A stretch of DNA of 64,000 nucleotides from Rhodospirillaceae bacterium (GCA_022843945.1 JALHMR010000024.1:1-64000); one strand, 5' to 3'; shown: positions 16,097-25,188, counted from the first letter of the stretch. The notes: generated by a model not told the origin, from the sequence alone. Numbers and translations: made by a program.

Positions 16097-17125
16097 TTAC
16101 ATCAGCTTGCGCTCGACGGCGGGCGGCAGGAAGCTCGGGTTGAATACCTGGTCGGGCGTCAGCTTGCGCGGCAGCGCGAAGCCTTCGGTCGCCAGATCGA
16201 TGTTCTTCGCCAGGCGCGCCGCATCGACGCCGCCCATGCCGCCGTTGTGAACCGCGGGCGTCATGACGAAACCCTTGATCGCCAGGTTGAGGCGCTCGAG
16301 CTCCAGCGCCTCGTTGATCAGGGGCTCGCGCTTCTTGAGGGCGGCGATGGCCGAGGCGGGGTTCTTGACCGCATCCTGCCAGGCCTTGATCGACGCCTTG
16401 ACGAAGCCGGCAACCGCTTTCGGGTTGTTCTTCACCAGCTCGGGGGAGGCGATCACGGTGTTGGAATAGAGATCGAGGCCGTAGTCGCTGTACATGAAGA
16501 CCTGGATGTCGCTCTCCGGCACGCCGAGGCCCTTGAGCGCCATCACCGCGGTGAAGCTGAAGGCCGAGATGGCGTCGGTCTCGTTGCGCGCCAGCATCGG
16601 CTCGCGCAGCTGCGGCGCGACGTTGGCCCACTCGACCTTGCTGGCGTCGATGCCGTTCGTCTTGGCGAACAGGTTGAACAGGCGGAAGCCGGCATCGAAG
16701 GAGGGTGCCGCGGCCTTCTTGCCCATGAGATCGGTCGGCTTGCTGATGTTCTTGCTCTTGCGCGAGAGGATGGCGAAGGGCGCCTTGTCGTAGACCATCA
16801 TAACGGCCGGGATTTCCTTGCCCGGGTTCTTGGCGTTGAACTCGATCAGGGCGTTGAGGTCGCCGAAGCCGATATCGTAGACGCCGCTGGCCACGCGGCC
16901 GATCGTGTCGGCCGAGCCGCGGCCGGCATCGAGCGCCGTCAGGTTGAGGCCCTCGGCCTTGTAGTAGCCCTTCTCATCGGCGAGGAAGAACGGCGCCTGC
17001 GGCCCCTGCAGCACGAAATCGAGCGAGAACTTGATATTCGTTTGCGCGACGGCGGGCGTGATAGCCGCCAGGCCGAGCGCGGCCGCGGCCGTCAGGCCGA
17101 GCGAGATCTTCGACAGTCGAGACAT
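16097..17125 (-). CDS. ABC transporter substrate-binding protein (NMT1/THI5-like, SsuA/TauA type)
   Basis: 342 aa. A Sec signal peptide (about 1-28, cleaved near AVAQT) is followed by the periplasmic type II receptor fold of the NMT1/SsuA/TauA group, with KFSLDFVLQGPQAPFFLA at the start and GVYDIGFGDLNALIEF as the second-strand signature. Such receptors deliver sulfonates, pyrimidine precursors or riboflavin-type compounds to an ABC permease. No permease or ATPase gene is adjacent, so it is an orphan receptor here. The ATG at 17125, with GGGAGAATT just upstream, is preferred over the longer frame. Its own terminator lies downstream. Confidence 0.85.
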   Translation of the reverse strand: MSRLSKISLGLTAAAALGLAAITPAVAQTNIKFSLDFVLQGPQAPFFLADEKGYYKAEGLNLTALDAGRGSADTIGRVASGVYDIGFGDLNALIEFNAKNPGKEIPAVMMVYDKAPFAILSRKSKNISKPTDLMGKKAAAPSFDAGFRLFNLFAKTNGIDASKVEWANVAPQLREPMLARNETDAISAFSFTAVMALKGLGVPESDIQVFMYSDYGLDLYSNTVIASPELVKNNPKAVAGFVKASIKAWQDAVKNPASAIAALKKREPLINEALELERLNLAIKGFVMTPAVHNGGMGGVDAARLAKNIDLATEGFALPRKLTPDQVFNPSFLPPAVERKLM

Positions 17126-17248
17126 TGAATTCTCCCGGTTGAATGCTTTAGCCGCGTGGCGCGGCGAGACCCCAGAGGCGCTGTTCGATACGCCGGTGAC
17201 TAAAGTATCCGGGCGGACAAGAAGCCAAGTCAAATGCTGGCCCTCGCC

Positions 17249-17257
17249 TGTGGATAA
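17249..17257 (-). promoter_or_regulatory. DnaA-box-like 9-mer
   Basis: TGTGGATAA is the exact complement of TTATCCACA. It lies in the 212-bp spacer upstream of the ABC receptor gene. It may be a chance match. Confidence 0.3.
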
Positions 17258-17337
17258 CTCGCGCGGCTAGGGCGAAAATCCAAGCAACTTCCGGGCCATG
17301 CGTGCGAAACGCGAGTGGGCTCCCTGAGGGGCGCCGC

Positions 17338-18258
17338 TCAAAGTCTGGTTTTCGACTTCGGCCGGGTCAAGCCTGTCTCGCTGACAACAGCGTGAAGAAT
17401 GCCGGAAAATTCTTGGGCCAGCCGCGTCACCGGACGATGCCGGGGATGCAGTATTCGGGCGACGATCTGGGTGGCGGGTTTGAGCGGACGCAGGACAAGG
17501 TCACGGCTATTCGCGCCGAGCAAGGCAAAGTCATCCAGTAGCGCCACCCCCGCTGCCGCGCGGACAAGGGAAAGGGCTATGACGGTTTGGGTCACCTCGA
17601 TCGCCAGGCGCAGCGGCACATTGGCCTCGGAAAACGCCCGTACAACCTGGACCCCGAGGGGCAGGTGAGGGCTCAAACCGATCAGGGGCTCGCCTTGCAG
17701 GTCAGCGGGCCGGAGCTCTGCTTTTCTGGCCAAGGGGTGTTTCTTCGGCAGAACGCAGGCAAGTCTCACCGCGCAGAGTTCCGACATCACTACATCGGAG
17801 TGAGTCATCGGGCCAATGATGAGGCCGAGATCGGCTCTCTGATCGGCAACCAGATTGGCGCTCTCATGAGCGCTCACGGCTAGCATTCGTACCGATACAC
17901 CGGTGCGGGCAGCCCGGAAGCGTTGGATGGCTGCCGGCAGCAGGACATTTGCCAGCGCCGGGATCGTAGCGATCGTTAACAAGCCGGATCGGCCGGATTT
18001 CAACCCGTCGGCCAGCCGGAGCACCGAATCAATCGCGGCGAACGCGCCAATGGTTTCGGGGAAAAGTGCTTTCGCTTCGGTCGTCGGGATCAACCGCTTC
18101 TTCTGGCGAACAAACAGCGGAAAGCCGAGACGCTGCTCCGCCTGTTTGATCAGCCGGCTCGCGGCCGGTTGCGAAATCCTTAGCTGATTTGCCGCGCCCG
18201 TAATGGAACCAAGCTCCATCACGCGCCGGAAAACGTCCATCTCCCGCAGGCTCAGCAT
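17338..18258 (-). CDS. LysR family transcriptional regulator
   Basis: 306 aa. The N-terminal winged helix-turn-helix (about 1-60, with GSITGAANQLRISQPAASRLIKQAE) and C-terminal effector-binding domain are typical. The gene is divergent from the enolase-superfamily and Bug receptor genes starting at 18355, with a 96-bp shared promoter region, the classic LysR arrangement. It therefore probably activates that operon in response to its substrate. Confidence 0.92.
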   Translation of the reverse strand: MLSLREMDVFRRVMELGSITGAANQLRISQPAASRLIKQAEQRLGFPLFVRQKKRLIPTTEAKALFPETIGAFAAIDSVLRLADGLKSGRSGLLTIATIPALANVLLPAAIQRFRAARTGVSVRMLAVSAHESANLVADQRADLGLIIGPMTHSDVVMSELCAVRLACVLPKKHPLARKAELRPADLQGEPLIGLSPHLPLGVQVVRAFSEANVPLRLAIEVTQTVIALSLVRAAAGVALLDDFALLGANSRDLVLRPLKPATQIVARILHPRHRPVTRLAQEFSGILHAVVSETGLTRPKSKTRL

Positions 18259-18354
18259 CGGTCATAACCTGAAAGCATGAAGTCAGAAGAAACAAGCATT
18301 TGAATATATGAACAGGCCGGGCGCAAATGTTAAGTAACGAAGAAGGAAACGCCC

Positions 18355-19539
18355 GTGAAGATTGTCGAGATTCGCGGCTTCCAGGTCGGCTTTACACCCG
18401 CCGTCGCGCTGGGGAACGCGAGAACCTTCATCCGCCGCCGGGATTTCCTGCTGCTGCAGGTCATCGCCGATAACGGCATGGCCGGCTGGGGTGAGGTCTT
18501 CTCGTCGCCGCATGCGGCCGGAGCGCTCATCCAGGCGCGCCTCGCATCATTGATCTTGAACGAGTCACCGCTGCACTACCGCCGGCTCTGGGACCGGATG
18601 ATGGGGACGCTCGGCTATGATCGCCGGGGAGTCGCCATGATGGCCGTTTCCGCGATCGATATGGCGCTCCACGACATGGCCGCGAGGGCCCAGGGTATCA
18701 GTGTGGCCTCCCTGCTGGGCGGCGCCTTGCGAGACCGGGTCTTGGCCTATGCCAGTGGGCCGTTCATTGCGGCGGGGGCTTCGCCTTACGCGCACTACGA
18801 GGGTGAGGTCGAGAATTACCTCGCGAAGGGCTATCGCGCGATCAAGCCGCGAGCGGGTGTCGAGCCTAAGTCCGATGGGCGAATGGCCGGCGCCGTGCGC
18901 AAGCAGATCGGCGCCGATATGGGCCTGATGATCGACATGAATCAGGGCTATTCGGCCCGCGCGGCGATCGCCTCGGCCCGTCGCATGGAAGAGGCTGATC
19001 TCCTGTGGATTGAGGAGCCGGTGGGGCCGGAGGATATCGGTGGCTACCAGACCGTCGCGGCGGCCGTGCCGATGGCGGTTGCGGGCGGAGAGGCGCTCGG
19101 AAGCCTTGCCGCCTTTCGCGACTTCCTCGCGGCAAAGACCTTCTCGGTGCTCCAACCCGACCTGACCGTATGCGGCGGCTATACCGGCTTTGCCAAAATC
19201 GCAGCACTTGCCGAAGCCTACGATCTGCCGGTGATGCCGCACGCGTTCGGTACCATCGTCAACCAAAGGGCGGCCCTGCAGATGGCTGCCCTTCTGCCGG
19301 CCCACAAAGGAGGCGGACCCGCCGCTTACCCCTATGTCGAGATCGATGGAACGGAGAACCCGCTCCTCGCGATTGCTGGCGAGATCAGCCTTGAGCAGGA
19401 CGGCACGATCGCCATCCCGGACGAGCCAGGGACGGGTCTTGACCTCGATGCCGAACGACTTAAGCCCTGGATCACACAGACCTGGCGTTGTGTCGCCGAT
19501 GACAGCGGCGAGAAGATAAAGCTATGGAGGAAACAATGA
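18355..19539 (+). CDS. mandelate racemase/muconate lactonizing enzyme family protein, MR subgroup
   Basis: 394 aa, GTG start with AGAAGGAAAC upstream. The metal ligands of the enolase superfamily align as Asp194 (MIDMNQG), Glu221 (IEEP) and Glu246 (GGEA); the His-Asp dyad is His296 (MPHAFGT) with Asp269 (QPDLT). The second catalytic motif reads K164-P-R166 instead of the usual K-x-K, so the base on that face may be altered. Family members racemise or dehydrate sugar acids and related alpha-hydroxy or carboxylate substrates. The gene is translationally coupled (ATGA) to a Bug receptor and divergent from LysR, suggesting uptake and catabolism of one organic acid. Confidence 0.85.
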   Translation: MKIVEIRGFQVGFTPAVALGNARTFIRRRDFLLLQVIADNGMAGWGEVFSSPHAAGALIQARLASLILNESPLHYRRLWDRMMGTLGYDRRGVAMMAVSAIDMALHDMAARAQGISVASLLGGALRDRVLAYASGPFIAAGASPYAHYEGEVENYLAKGYRAIKPRAGVEPKSDGRMAGAVRKQIGADMGLMIDMNQGYSARAAIASARRMEEADLLWIEEPVGPEDIGGYQTVAAAVPMAVAGGEALGSLAAFRDFLAAKTFSVLQPDLTVCGGYTGFAKIAALAEAYDLPVMPHAFGTIVNQRAALQMAALLPAHKGGGPAAYPYVEIDGTENPLLAIAGEISLEQDGTIAIPDEPGTGLDLDAERLKPWITQTWRCVADDSGEKIKLWRKQ

Positions 19540-20525
19540 ACGCTCTTACCCGGCGCGGCTTTCTGTTGTCCGCCGCAGCAGGTAGTGCCGCCGCGGCCCT
19601 CTATGCGCGGCCCGGTTTCGCCGCCGAGTGGCCCGAGCGACCCGTGACCATCGTGGTCCCGTTCCCGCCCGGCGGCAGCAACGACGTCATCGCGCGACTG
19701 TTCGCCCAGGTATTCTCGGAGAAATTCGGCAAGTCCTTTGTCGTGGAGAACCGTCCGGGTGCCAACGGCAACATCGGCGCCAATGCCGTGGCGCGCGCGG
19801 CCCCCGACGGTCACACGCTTCTGCTCTCCGGCAACGGCCAGAACGCGATGAACCACGGCCTCTTTGCCAAAATGCCCTACGATTCGCGGACGGATTTCAC
19901 GCATATCGGCCAGATGGGCGCGATCTCGAATGCCCTTCTGGTCTCGCCGGGTTTCCCGGCGCAGACCTTCAAGGCCTATCTGGATCTGGCGAAGTCGAAG
20001 CCCGAGGCGGTGGCGTGTGCGAGCCCCGGCAACGGCTCGTCACCGCACATGGCGATGGCCATGCTGCAGCACGCTGTGGGGATGAAGCTTCTCCATATCC
20101 CGTATCGCGGCGCCTCGCCGGCGATCACCGATGCGCTGGGCGGCCAGGTGCCGTCGATCATGATCAACGTCGATATCCCGCTGCCGCATGTGCGGGCCGG
20201 GAAGCTCAATGTCCTCGCGGTCACGAGCCCGGAGCGCAATCCCCTCTATCCCGACGCGCCGACCGTCGCCGAGTCCGGCTTCCCCGGCTTCTCCGCGACC
20301 GGCTGGATGGGGCTTTCCGGTCCCGCCGGCCTGCCGGCCGACATCGTCACGCGCTTGAACAGGGCGATCAACGACACGCTGGACGATCCGAAGATCAAGG
20401 AGCGCTACGCCGCCGGCGGTTATGTCCGCGTCGGGGGCTCGCCGGAGCAATACGCGAGATTCATATCGTCCGAGATCGACAAGTGGACGAAGGTCGCCAA
20501 GGACACGGGGGCTTCGATCGAGTGA
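19536..20525 (+). CDS. Bug/TctC-type tripartite tricarboxylate transporter receptor (first of pair)
   Basis: 329 aa. A Tat-like signal (TRRGFLLSAAAG) precedes the Bug fold with the family signatures VPFPPGGSNDVIAR and VVENRPGANGNIGANAVA, and later LLHIPYRGASPAITDALGG. Bug proteins are periplasmic receptors for carboxylates and other small acids that work with TctAB permeases. The start at 19536 is chosen because ATGA overlaps the preceding stop and GGAGG sits six bases upstream. No TctAB genes are adjacent; the only TctAB pair in the window is at 47-49 kb. Confidence 0.9.
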   Translation: MNALTRRGFLLSAAAGSAAAALYARPGFAAEWPERPVTIVVPFPPGGSNDVIARLFAQVFSEKFGKSFVVENRPGANGNIGANAVARAAPDGHTLLLSGNGQNAMNHGLFAKMPYDSRTDFTHIGQMGAISNALLVSPGFPAQTFKAYLDLAKSKPEAVACASPGNGSSPHMAMAMLQHAVGMKLLHIPYRGASPAITDALGGQVPSIMINVDIPLPHVRAGKLNVLAVTSPERNPLYPDAPTVAESGFPGFSATGWMGLSGPAGLPADIVTRLNRAINDTLDDPKIKERYAAGGYVRVGGSPEQYARFISSEIDKWTKVAKDTGASIE

Positions 20526-20568
20526 GCTGCAGTCATGAATAACGATGAATAACCTCACGGAGGCACGC

Positions 20569-21534
20569 ATGCGCATCTTCAAATCTGTACTGCTGGCCAT
20601 AGCCGCCGTCGTTGCCGGCGCGCCGGCCTACGCCGCCTATCCCGAGCGGCCGGTGACCGTCATCGTGCCGTTCCCGCCGGGCGGCGCCTCGGACAACACG
20701 GCGCGCATCCTGTCGATCAAGCTCAATGAATATCTGGGCCAGCCGGTGGTCATCGAGAATCGCGGCGGCGCCAATGGCGGTATCGGGGCCGGGCTGCTCG
20801 CGCGGGCGAAGCCGGACGGCTACACCATCATGGTCGGGTCCATCGGCGTCTACGCCATCAACCCGGTGCTCTACAAGGAGCTGCAGTACCACCCGCAGCG
20901 GGACTTCGACCTGCTGACGGTCGCCGTACGCACCCCCAACGTGCTGGTCACGCGCCCGAACTTCCCGGCGAAGACCGTGGCGGAGCTTGTCGACTACCTG
21001 AAGAAGAACCCCGACAAGGTCTCCTTCGCCTCGTCGGGCATCGGTTCCTCCGACCACCTCACCGCGGCGCTGCTCTGGCAGAAGACCGGGACCACCGGCG
21101 TGCACGTGCCGTACCGCGGCGGCGGGCCGGCGGTTCAGGATCTCATGGGCGGCCACGCCGATGTTTCGTTCCAGAATCTCGGGACCGTGGCCAACCACAT
21201 TCGCGGCGACAAGATGAAGCTGCTGGCGGTCACCGGAGAGAAGCGCGACGCCGGTTTCGATGCGCCGACGATGGCGGAAGCGGGTGTGCGCGATCTCGTC
21301 GTCTATTCGTGGCAGGCGATCGCGGCGCCCAAGGGGTTGCCGGCCGACGTCAAGGCGAAGCTGGATTCGGCGCTGGCCTCAACGCTCAAGGACCCTGACG
21401 TCGTCAAGCGCCTGACCGACATCGGCTTCGAGATTGTCGGCAACACCAGCGCCCAGTTCGGCGAATTCCTGGCGGCCGAGCTGGCGCGCTGGAAGAGCGT
21501 GATCGAGACCGGGAAGATCACCGCCGATCCCTAG
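20569..21534 (+). CDS. Bug/TctC-type tripartite tricarboxylate transporter receptor (second of pair)
   Basis: 321 aa, Sec signal peptide (about 1-22, ending PAYA). Bug signatures VPFPPGGASDNTAR and VVIENRGGANGGIGA are clear. It follows the first Bug gene by 43 bp and belongs to the same LysR-linked group. The ATG at 20569 has ACGGAGG upstream and starts the signal peptide; an earlier in-frame ATG at 20545 would add eight polar residues. Two adjacent but divergent Bug receptors suggest two ligands or duplication followed by specialisation. Confidence 0.9.
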   Translation: MRIFKSVLLAIAAVVAGAPAYAAYPERPVTVIVPFPPGGASDNTARILSIKLNEYLGQPVVIENRGGANGGIGAGLLARAKPDGYTIMVGSIGVYAINPVLYKELQYHPQRDFDLLTVAVRTPNVLVTRPNFPAKTVAELVDYLKKNPDKVSFASSGIGSSDHLTAALLWQKTGTTGVHVPYRGGGPAVQDLMGGHADVSFQNLGTVANHIRGDKMKLLAVTGEKRDAGFDAPTMAEAGVRDLVVYSWQAIAAPKGLPADVKAKLDSALASTLKDPDVVKRLTDIGFEIVGNTSAQFGEFLAAELARWKSVIETGKITADP

Positions 21535-21599
21535 GCGGCCGGCTGCTCGGCTTCGGTCGGTCGCCCGGTGGAGCGGAGGCGTTCCCCGGGCGTCGACGC

Positions 21600-22142
21600 T
21601 TACAGCCGCTGACGCATCGCCTCGTCCCACTCGCAGATGGCTTTTGTCCCTTTGGCCGTCTGATCCGCGGCGAATTTCTGCTGCGCCGAATTCATCTCCT
21701 TCCAGATCTCCTGGCGGCTCTCTTCGCCTTCCGCCACGCCATGGGCCTGGGCATTGGCGAACCAGGCGTAGGAAATCGGGAGGTTCTGGGAGACGCCGAC
21801 AAGGCTGTTGACGGCGCGGCGCGCCAGCCGCACGCCGTCCACGGTGTCGCCGGCATAAATCCGTCCGAGCTTGAACATGGCGGGTCCGTACCCTTGCGCC
21901 GCCGAGGCGCAGAGCCAGGCGACCGACTGCTTGGTGTTGTAGAAGCCCGCCCGGTCGTCGAACCCGCAGCACAGCGCCTCGCCGACCTTGAACTGGGCTT
22001 CGGGATTCCCCTGCCGGGCCGCCGGCATGTTCTGGTCGAGCGTTACTTTGGCCGCCGCACCCCGCGCGCTTTCCGACACGGCGCTGACGCACCCCGAGGT
22101 TGCCAGTCCAGTCATCATCATCAGGATCGTCGCGTAACGCAT
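21600..22142 (-). CDS. putative lipoprotein with Sel1-like repeat
   Basis: 180 aa. The signal peptide ends in a lipobox-like TSGC (Cys near 17). Residues ~45-130 contain tetratricopeptide-related Sel1-like units (GNPEAQFKVGEALCCG, AAQGYGPAMFKLGRIYAG). Such repeats mediate protein contacts, often in the periplasm. ATG 22142 has GGGGAAAC upstream and is preferred to an upstream in-frame start. It is divergent from uraH by 91 bp, and no functional link is evident. Confidence 0.7.
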   Translation of the reverse strand: MRYATILMMMTGLATSGCVSAVSESARGAAAKVTLDQNMPAARQGNPEAQFKVGEALCCGFDDRAGFYNTKQSVAWLCASAAQGYGPAMFKLGRIYAGDTVDGVRLARRAVNSLVGVSQNLPISYAWFANAQAHGVAEGEESRQEIWKEMNSAQQKFAADQTAKGTKAICEWDEAMRQRL

Positions 22143-22233
22143 ATTGTTTCCCCAAGACAAGACAGAAAAGACTCGTGACGCATGATGCGTTATAGGTCGT
22201 TAACAAGGTATAGAAAAAAGTCGAGGGATCAAC

Positions 22234-22584
22234 ATGGGCCGCCTGACGACACATGTGCTGGATACGGCGCGCGGGGTGCCGGCCGTGGGTCTGAGTATCG
22301 AGCTCTTCTCGCTGCATGACGGCCGCACGCGGCTCAAGCAGGTGACGACCAACAAGGACGGGCGTTGCGATGCGCCGCTGCTCGAGGGAGCGGCGCTAAC
22401 ATCGGGGCGCTACGAGCTGGTCTTCGCGGTCGGCGAATATTTCCGCCTCGCCCGTGTGGCGACCTCGGACCCGCCCTTCCTCGACTATGTGCCGATTCAG
22501 TTCCAGGTCGCCGATCCGGCCGCGCATTACCACGTGCCGCTGCTGGTCTCGCCCTTCGGCTACACGACCTATCGCGGCAGCTAG
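22234..22584 (+). CDS. uraH: 5-hydroxyisourate hydrolase (transthyretin-like)
   Basis: 116 aa, family length. The diagnostic N-terminal THVLDTARGVPA and C-terminal YTTYRGS motifs are both present. It hydrolyses 5-hydroxyisourate, the product of urate oxidation, to OHCU. No uricase or OHCU decarboxylase gene is visible next to it, but a PuuE-type allantoinase and the allF/G/H/K set lie in the same window. The last 4 bp overlap the convergent DUF1501 gene. Confidence 0.94.
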   Translation: MGRLTTHVLDTARGVPAVGLSIELFSLHDGRTRLKQVTTNKDGRCDAPLLEGAALTSGRYELVFAVGEYFRLARVATSDPPFLDYVPIQFQVADPAAHYHVPLLVSPFGYTTYRGS

Positions 22585-23837
22585 GCGCGTAAGGTGTCGC
22601 GTAGCATCGGCGCCTCGCGGCTGTCGGGGAAGACGACCCGCTCGATGGCCTCGGCCGGCAGGCCGAGATGGTCGCTCAGCACGCCTTTCATCACCGAGCG
22701 CAGGTCGAGCGTGGGGGCGAGGTCGCGGCCCTCGTAGAGCTGATTGGCGGCGAGGCCCGGCCAGCGCGCGATCACCCGCCCGCCGGTGACCGCGCCGCCG
22801 AGCAGGAACGCCGCCCCGCCGGTGCCGTGGTCGGTACCGCCCGTACCGTTGACCGCCACGGTCCGGCCGAACTCCGTGGCCACGGCGACGACCGTGTGCC
22901 GCCAGGCCGGCCCGAGCGAGTCCTGGAGCGCCTTGAGGCCGCCGGCGAGATCGGCGAGGCGGTTGGCCAGCGGGCCGTTGAGTACGCCCTGGTTGGCGTG
23001 GGTGTCCCAGCCGCCGACCTCGAGCACGGCGACGCGCGCGCCATTCTCGGCGGCGAGCAATCGACCCGCGGCCTCAGCCACAACGCGCATCGGCTGGGGC
23101 CCGCGATTGGCGACGTAGACCTTCTCGCCCGACATGCGGCCTTGCGCCCGGCGCGGATCGCCCAGCGCCTCGTCGGCCATGGCCTGGGCCTGGCGGCCCT
23201 GGGCCAGGGCGGGGCCGAGAATCGCGTCACGCTCGTAGAGGGTGGCGAGACGCGACAGGAAATCGCCGTCGAGGCCCGGCATGTCGGCCGGCGCCCACGA
23301 GGCCACCGGGATATCGCCGCGCAGGATCAAGGGGATCGACTGGCCAACCGCGAGGCCCAGGCGCTCGCCGCCCAGCAGCGACAGGGCGCGGTTGAGCCAG
23401 CCATCCTTGAGCGCGCGGGCCGAGGTCACGCCGTTCTCCAGCACATCCTGCCCGTCGAAATGCGAGCGCGACCGGTAAGGCGTTGCCACGGCATGGAAAA
23501 CCGTCATCTCGCCGGCGCGGTACATGGCGTGCAGGGGCGCCAGCGCCGGATGCAGGCCGAACCGCCCGTTGAGATCGAGCGCCCCGTCAGCACTGCCCGG
23601 AGCCGCCAAGGCTAAAGGCCCGCGCAGGCGGCGATAATCTGGATCGGCATAGGGCGGTACGGCAGCCAGGCCGTCGAGCGCGCCGCGCAGGATGACCACC
23701 ACGAACCGCGCCTCGCCGCCGAGGCGCGCCGCAGCCAGCGACAGGCCCGGGCCGAAGAGCGGGCCACAGAGGCCGCAGCCGAGCGTCCCCCCGAGAAGCC
23801 CGCCGAGAGCGGCACGCCGCGTGATTGTCTTGCCCAT
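22581..23837 (-). CDS. DUF1501 domain protein (exported)
   Basis: 418 aa. A twin-arginine-type signal (TRRAALGGLLGG) precedes a DUF1501 domain with FVVVILRGALDGLAAVPPY, SRSHFDGQDVLENG and a Thr-Glu-Phe-Gly-Arg motif near GTGGTDHGTGGAAFLLGG. The fold is related to the alkaline phosphatase/sulfatase superfamily; function is unknown. The ATG at 23837 lies 2 bp behind the DUF1800 stop, so the two are coupled. DUF1800-DUF1501 pairs are widespread in bacteria. The 3' end overlaps uraH on the opposite strand. Confidence 0.88.
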   Translation of the reverse strand: MGKTITRRAALGGLLGGTLGCGLCGPLFGPGLSLAAARLGGEARFVVVILRGALDGLAAVPPYADPDYRRLRGPLALAAPGSADGALDLNGRFGLHPALAPLHAMYRAGEMTVFHAVATPYRSRSHFDGQDVLENGVTSARALKDGWLNRALSLLGGERLGLAVGQSIPLILRGDIPVASWAPADMPGLDGDFLSRLATLYERDAILGPALAQGRQAQAMADEALGDPRRAQGRMSGEKVYVANRGPQPMRVVAEAAGRLLAAENGARVAVLEVGGWDTHANQGVLNGPLANRLADLAGGLKALQDSLGPAWRHTVVAVATEFGRTVAVNGTGGTDHGTGGAAFLLGGAVTGGRVIARWPGLAANQLYEGRDLAPTLDLRSVMKGVLSDHLGLPAEAIERVVFPDSREAPMLRDTLRA

Positions 23838-23839
23838 GG

Positions 23840-25171
23840 TCAGCGCCTCTGGAATTCGGGGGCGGCGAACAGAGTCGCCACCGCCTCGCCGGCCGAGGGG
23901 GCGCGGCTGATGGCCAGCGCCGTGCTGCGCGCCGCCACCGGCTCGATGGTGCCGGCGAAAAGCTGCCGCGGCTCGCGGATCGCCGCGACGCGCAGGCCCA
24001 TGGCCATCGCCCATTCGGCGCGGCGCAGGACCGCCTCGGGGCCGATCCAGCGCTCGGCCGTATCGGGCCAGCCGGCCGGCGAGGGCGCGGCGAAGGACAG
24101 CTGGCCCAGCGTGCGCAGGGTGCCGAGCATGCTCTCGCCCGCGCCGTTGAACTCGACGGCGCGCAAGGCGGCGACCACGAATTCGTGCGGCGTGCGCAGC
24201 TTGGGCAGGGCCTCGTCCCAGGCCTCCGGCTGCTCGACGATCGCCTCGCTCAGCGCCGCGAGATTGCCGTCGGTGTCGCGGAAGATCCGCGCCAGCCGCT
24301 CGATCGCCGCGGCCGGCGGATTGTCGGCGATGAAATGCCGCGCCAGCTTGGTGGCGATATGCCGCGCCGTGGCCGGGTGGCGGGCCAGCAGGGCCAGCAC
24401 CTCCTCGCCTTCGTTGATCAGGCCCGGGCCGACGCGCCGACCCAGGAAGGTCTTGGCGCCTGGCTCGTGAATGCCGACCGCGAAGCGGAAATGTCCGGCC
24501 TGGGGATCCTCGGGCGGGGCCATCGTCCAGCCGGTGAGGATCTTGGCGAACTCGCGCACGTCGTCTTGCGTATAGCCGCCCTCGACGCCCAGCGTGTGCA
24601 GTTCGAGGATCTCGCGCGCCAGGTTCTCGTTGAGGCCGCGGCCGCGGCGCAGGCCGCCCGGCGAGTTGGGTCCGAAGGACTGGCCGTTGTCGAGATAGGT
24701 GAGCATCGCCGGGTGGCGGACCACAGCGGTGAGCAGGTCGAGGAAACGGCCGGCGACGTTCGGGCGGATCGCCTCGCGCTCGAAGGCGCCGGCCAGGCCG
24801 AGGACGATCGGCCGCTGCACTGACACGGTGAAGTGGTTCGACCAGAAGGCGACCAGCCGCTCACGGAACGGCATCTCGCTCTCGACATGGACACGCAGCC
24901 GCGCCGCCGCCTCCTCGCGGAAGGTCTGACGGAAGGATTCGCGAAACAGCTGCTGCACGCCGCCGTCGCCCCGCCGCTGGCGGGCGTGGAGAAAATCGGC
25001 CATCCGCGAGGGGCCCGACGGAAGGCCGGCGAAGGCCGCGGGCAGCGATGGCGGGGCGTGGATCTGCCGCTTGGCCCAGCCGACCGGGTCGCGGGCCGCG
25101 CGCTCCAGCTCGCCGGGGCGCGCGCCGAGGCCGAAGCGGTTGACGGCGATGAAGGCGGCGCGGGTCGTCAC
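23840..25171 (-). CDS. DUF1800 domain protein
   Basis: 443 aa, near the normal length. Recognisable patches are FGLGARPGELERAARDP, FWSNHFTVS, LTYLDNGQSFG, NENLAREILELHTLGV and GGYTQDDVREFAKILTGW. No clear signal peptide is seen at the N-terminus, unlike its DUF1501 partner. The molecular role is unknown. The gene follows the Spy-like gene by 17 bp, so it may be in one operon with the ECF sigma factor. Confidence 0.88.
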   Translation of the reverse strand: MTTRAAFIAVNRFGLGARPGELERAARDPVGWAKRQIHAPPSLPAAFAGLPSGPSRMADFLHARQRRGDGGVQQLFRESFRQTFREEAAARLRVHVESEMPFRERLVAFWSNHFTVSVQRPIVLGLAGAFEREAIRPNVAGRFLDLLTAVVRHPAMLTYLDNGQSFGPNSPGGLRRGRGLNENLAREILELHTLGVEGGYTQDDVREFAKILTGWTMAPPEDPQAGHFRFAVGIHEPGAKTFLGRRVGPGLINEGEEVLALLARHPATARHIATKLARHFIADNPPAAAIERLARIFRDTDGNLAALSEAIVEQPEAWDEALPKLRTPHEFVVAALRAVEFNGAGESMLGTLRTLGQLSFAAPSPAGWPDTAERWIGPEAVLRRAEWAMAMGLRVAAIREPRQLFAGTIEPVAARSTALAISRAPSAGEAVATLFAAPEFQRR

Positions 25172-25188
25172 GGCGTCAGTCTAGCAAG

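Noticed and set aside
18259-18354. Specific LysR operator in the LysR-MR spacer
   Set aside because: AT-rich TTGAATATATGAA is present but is not a convincing T-N11-A inverted repeat, so no site was assigned.
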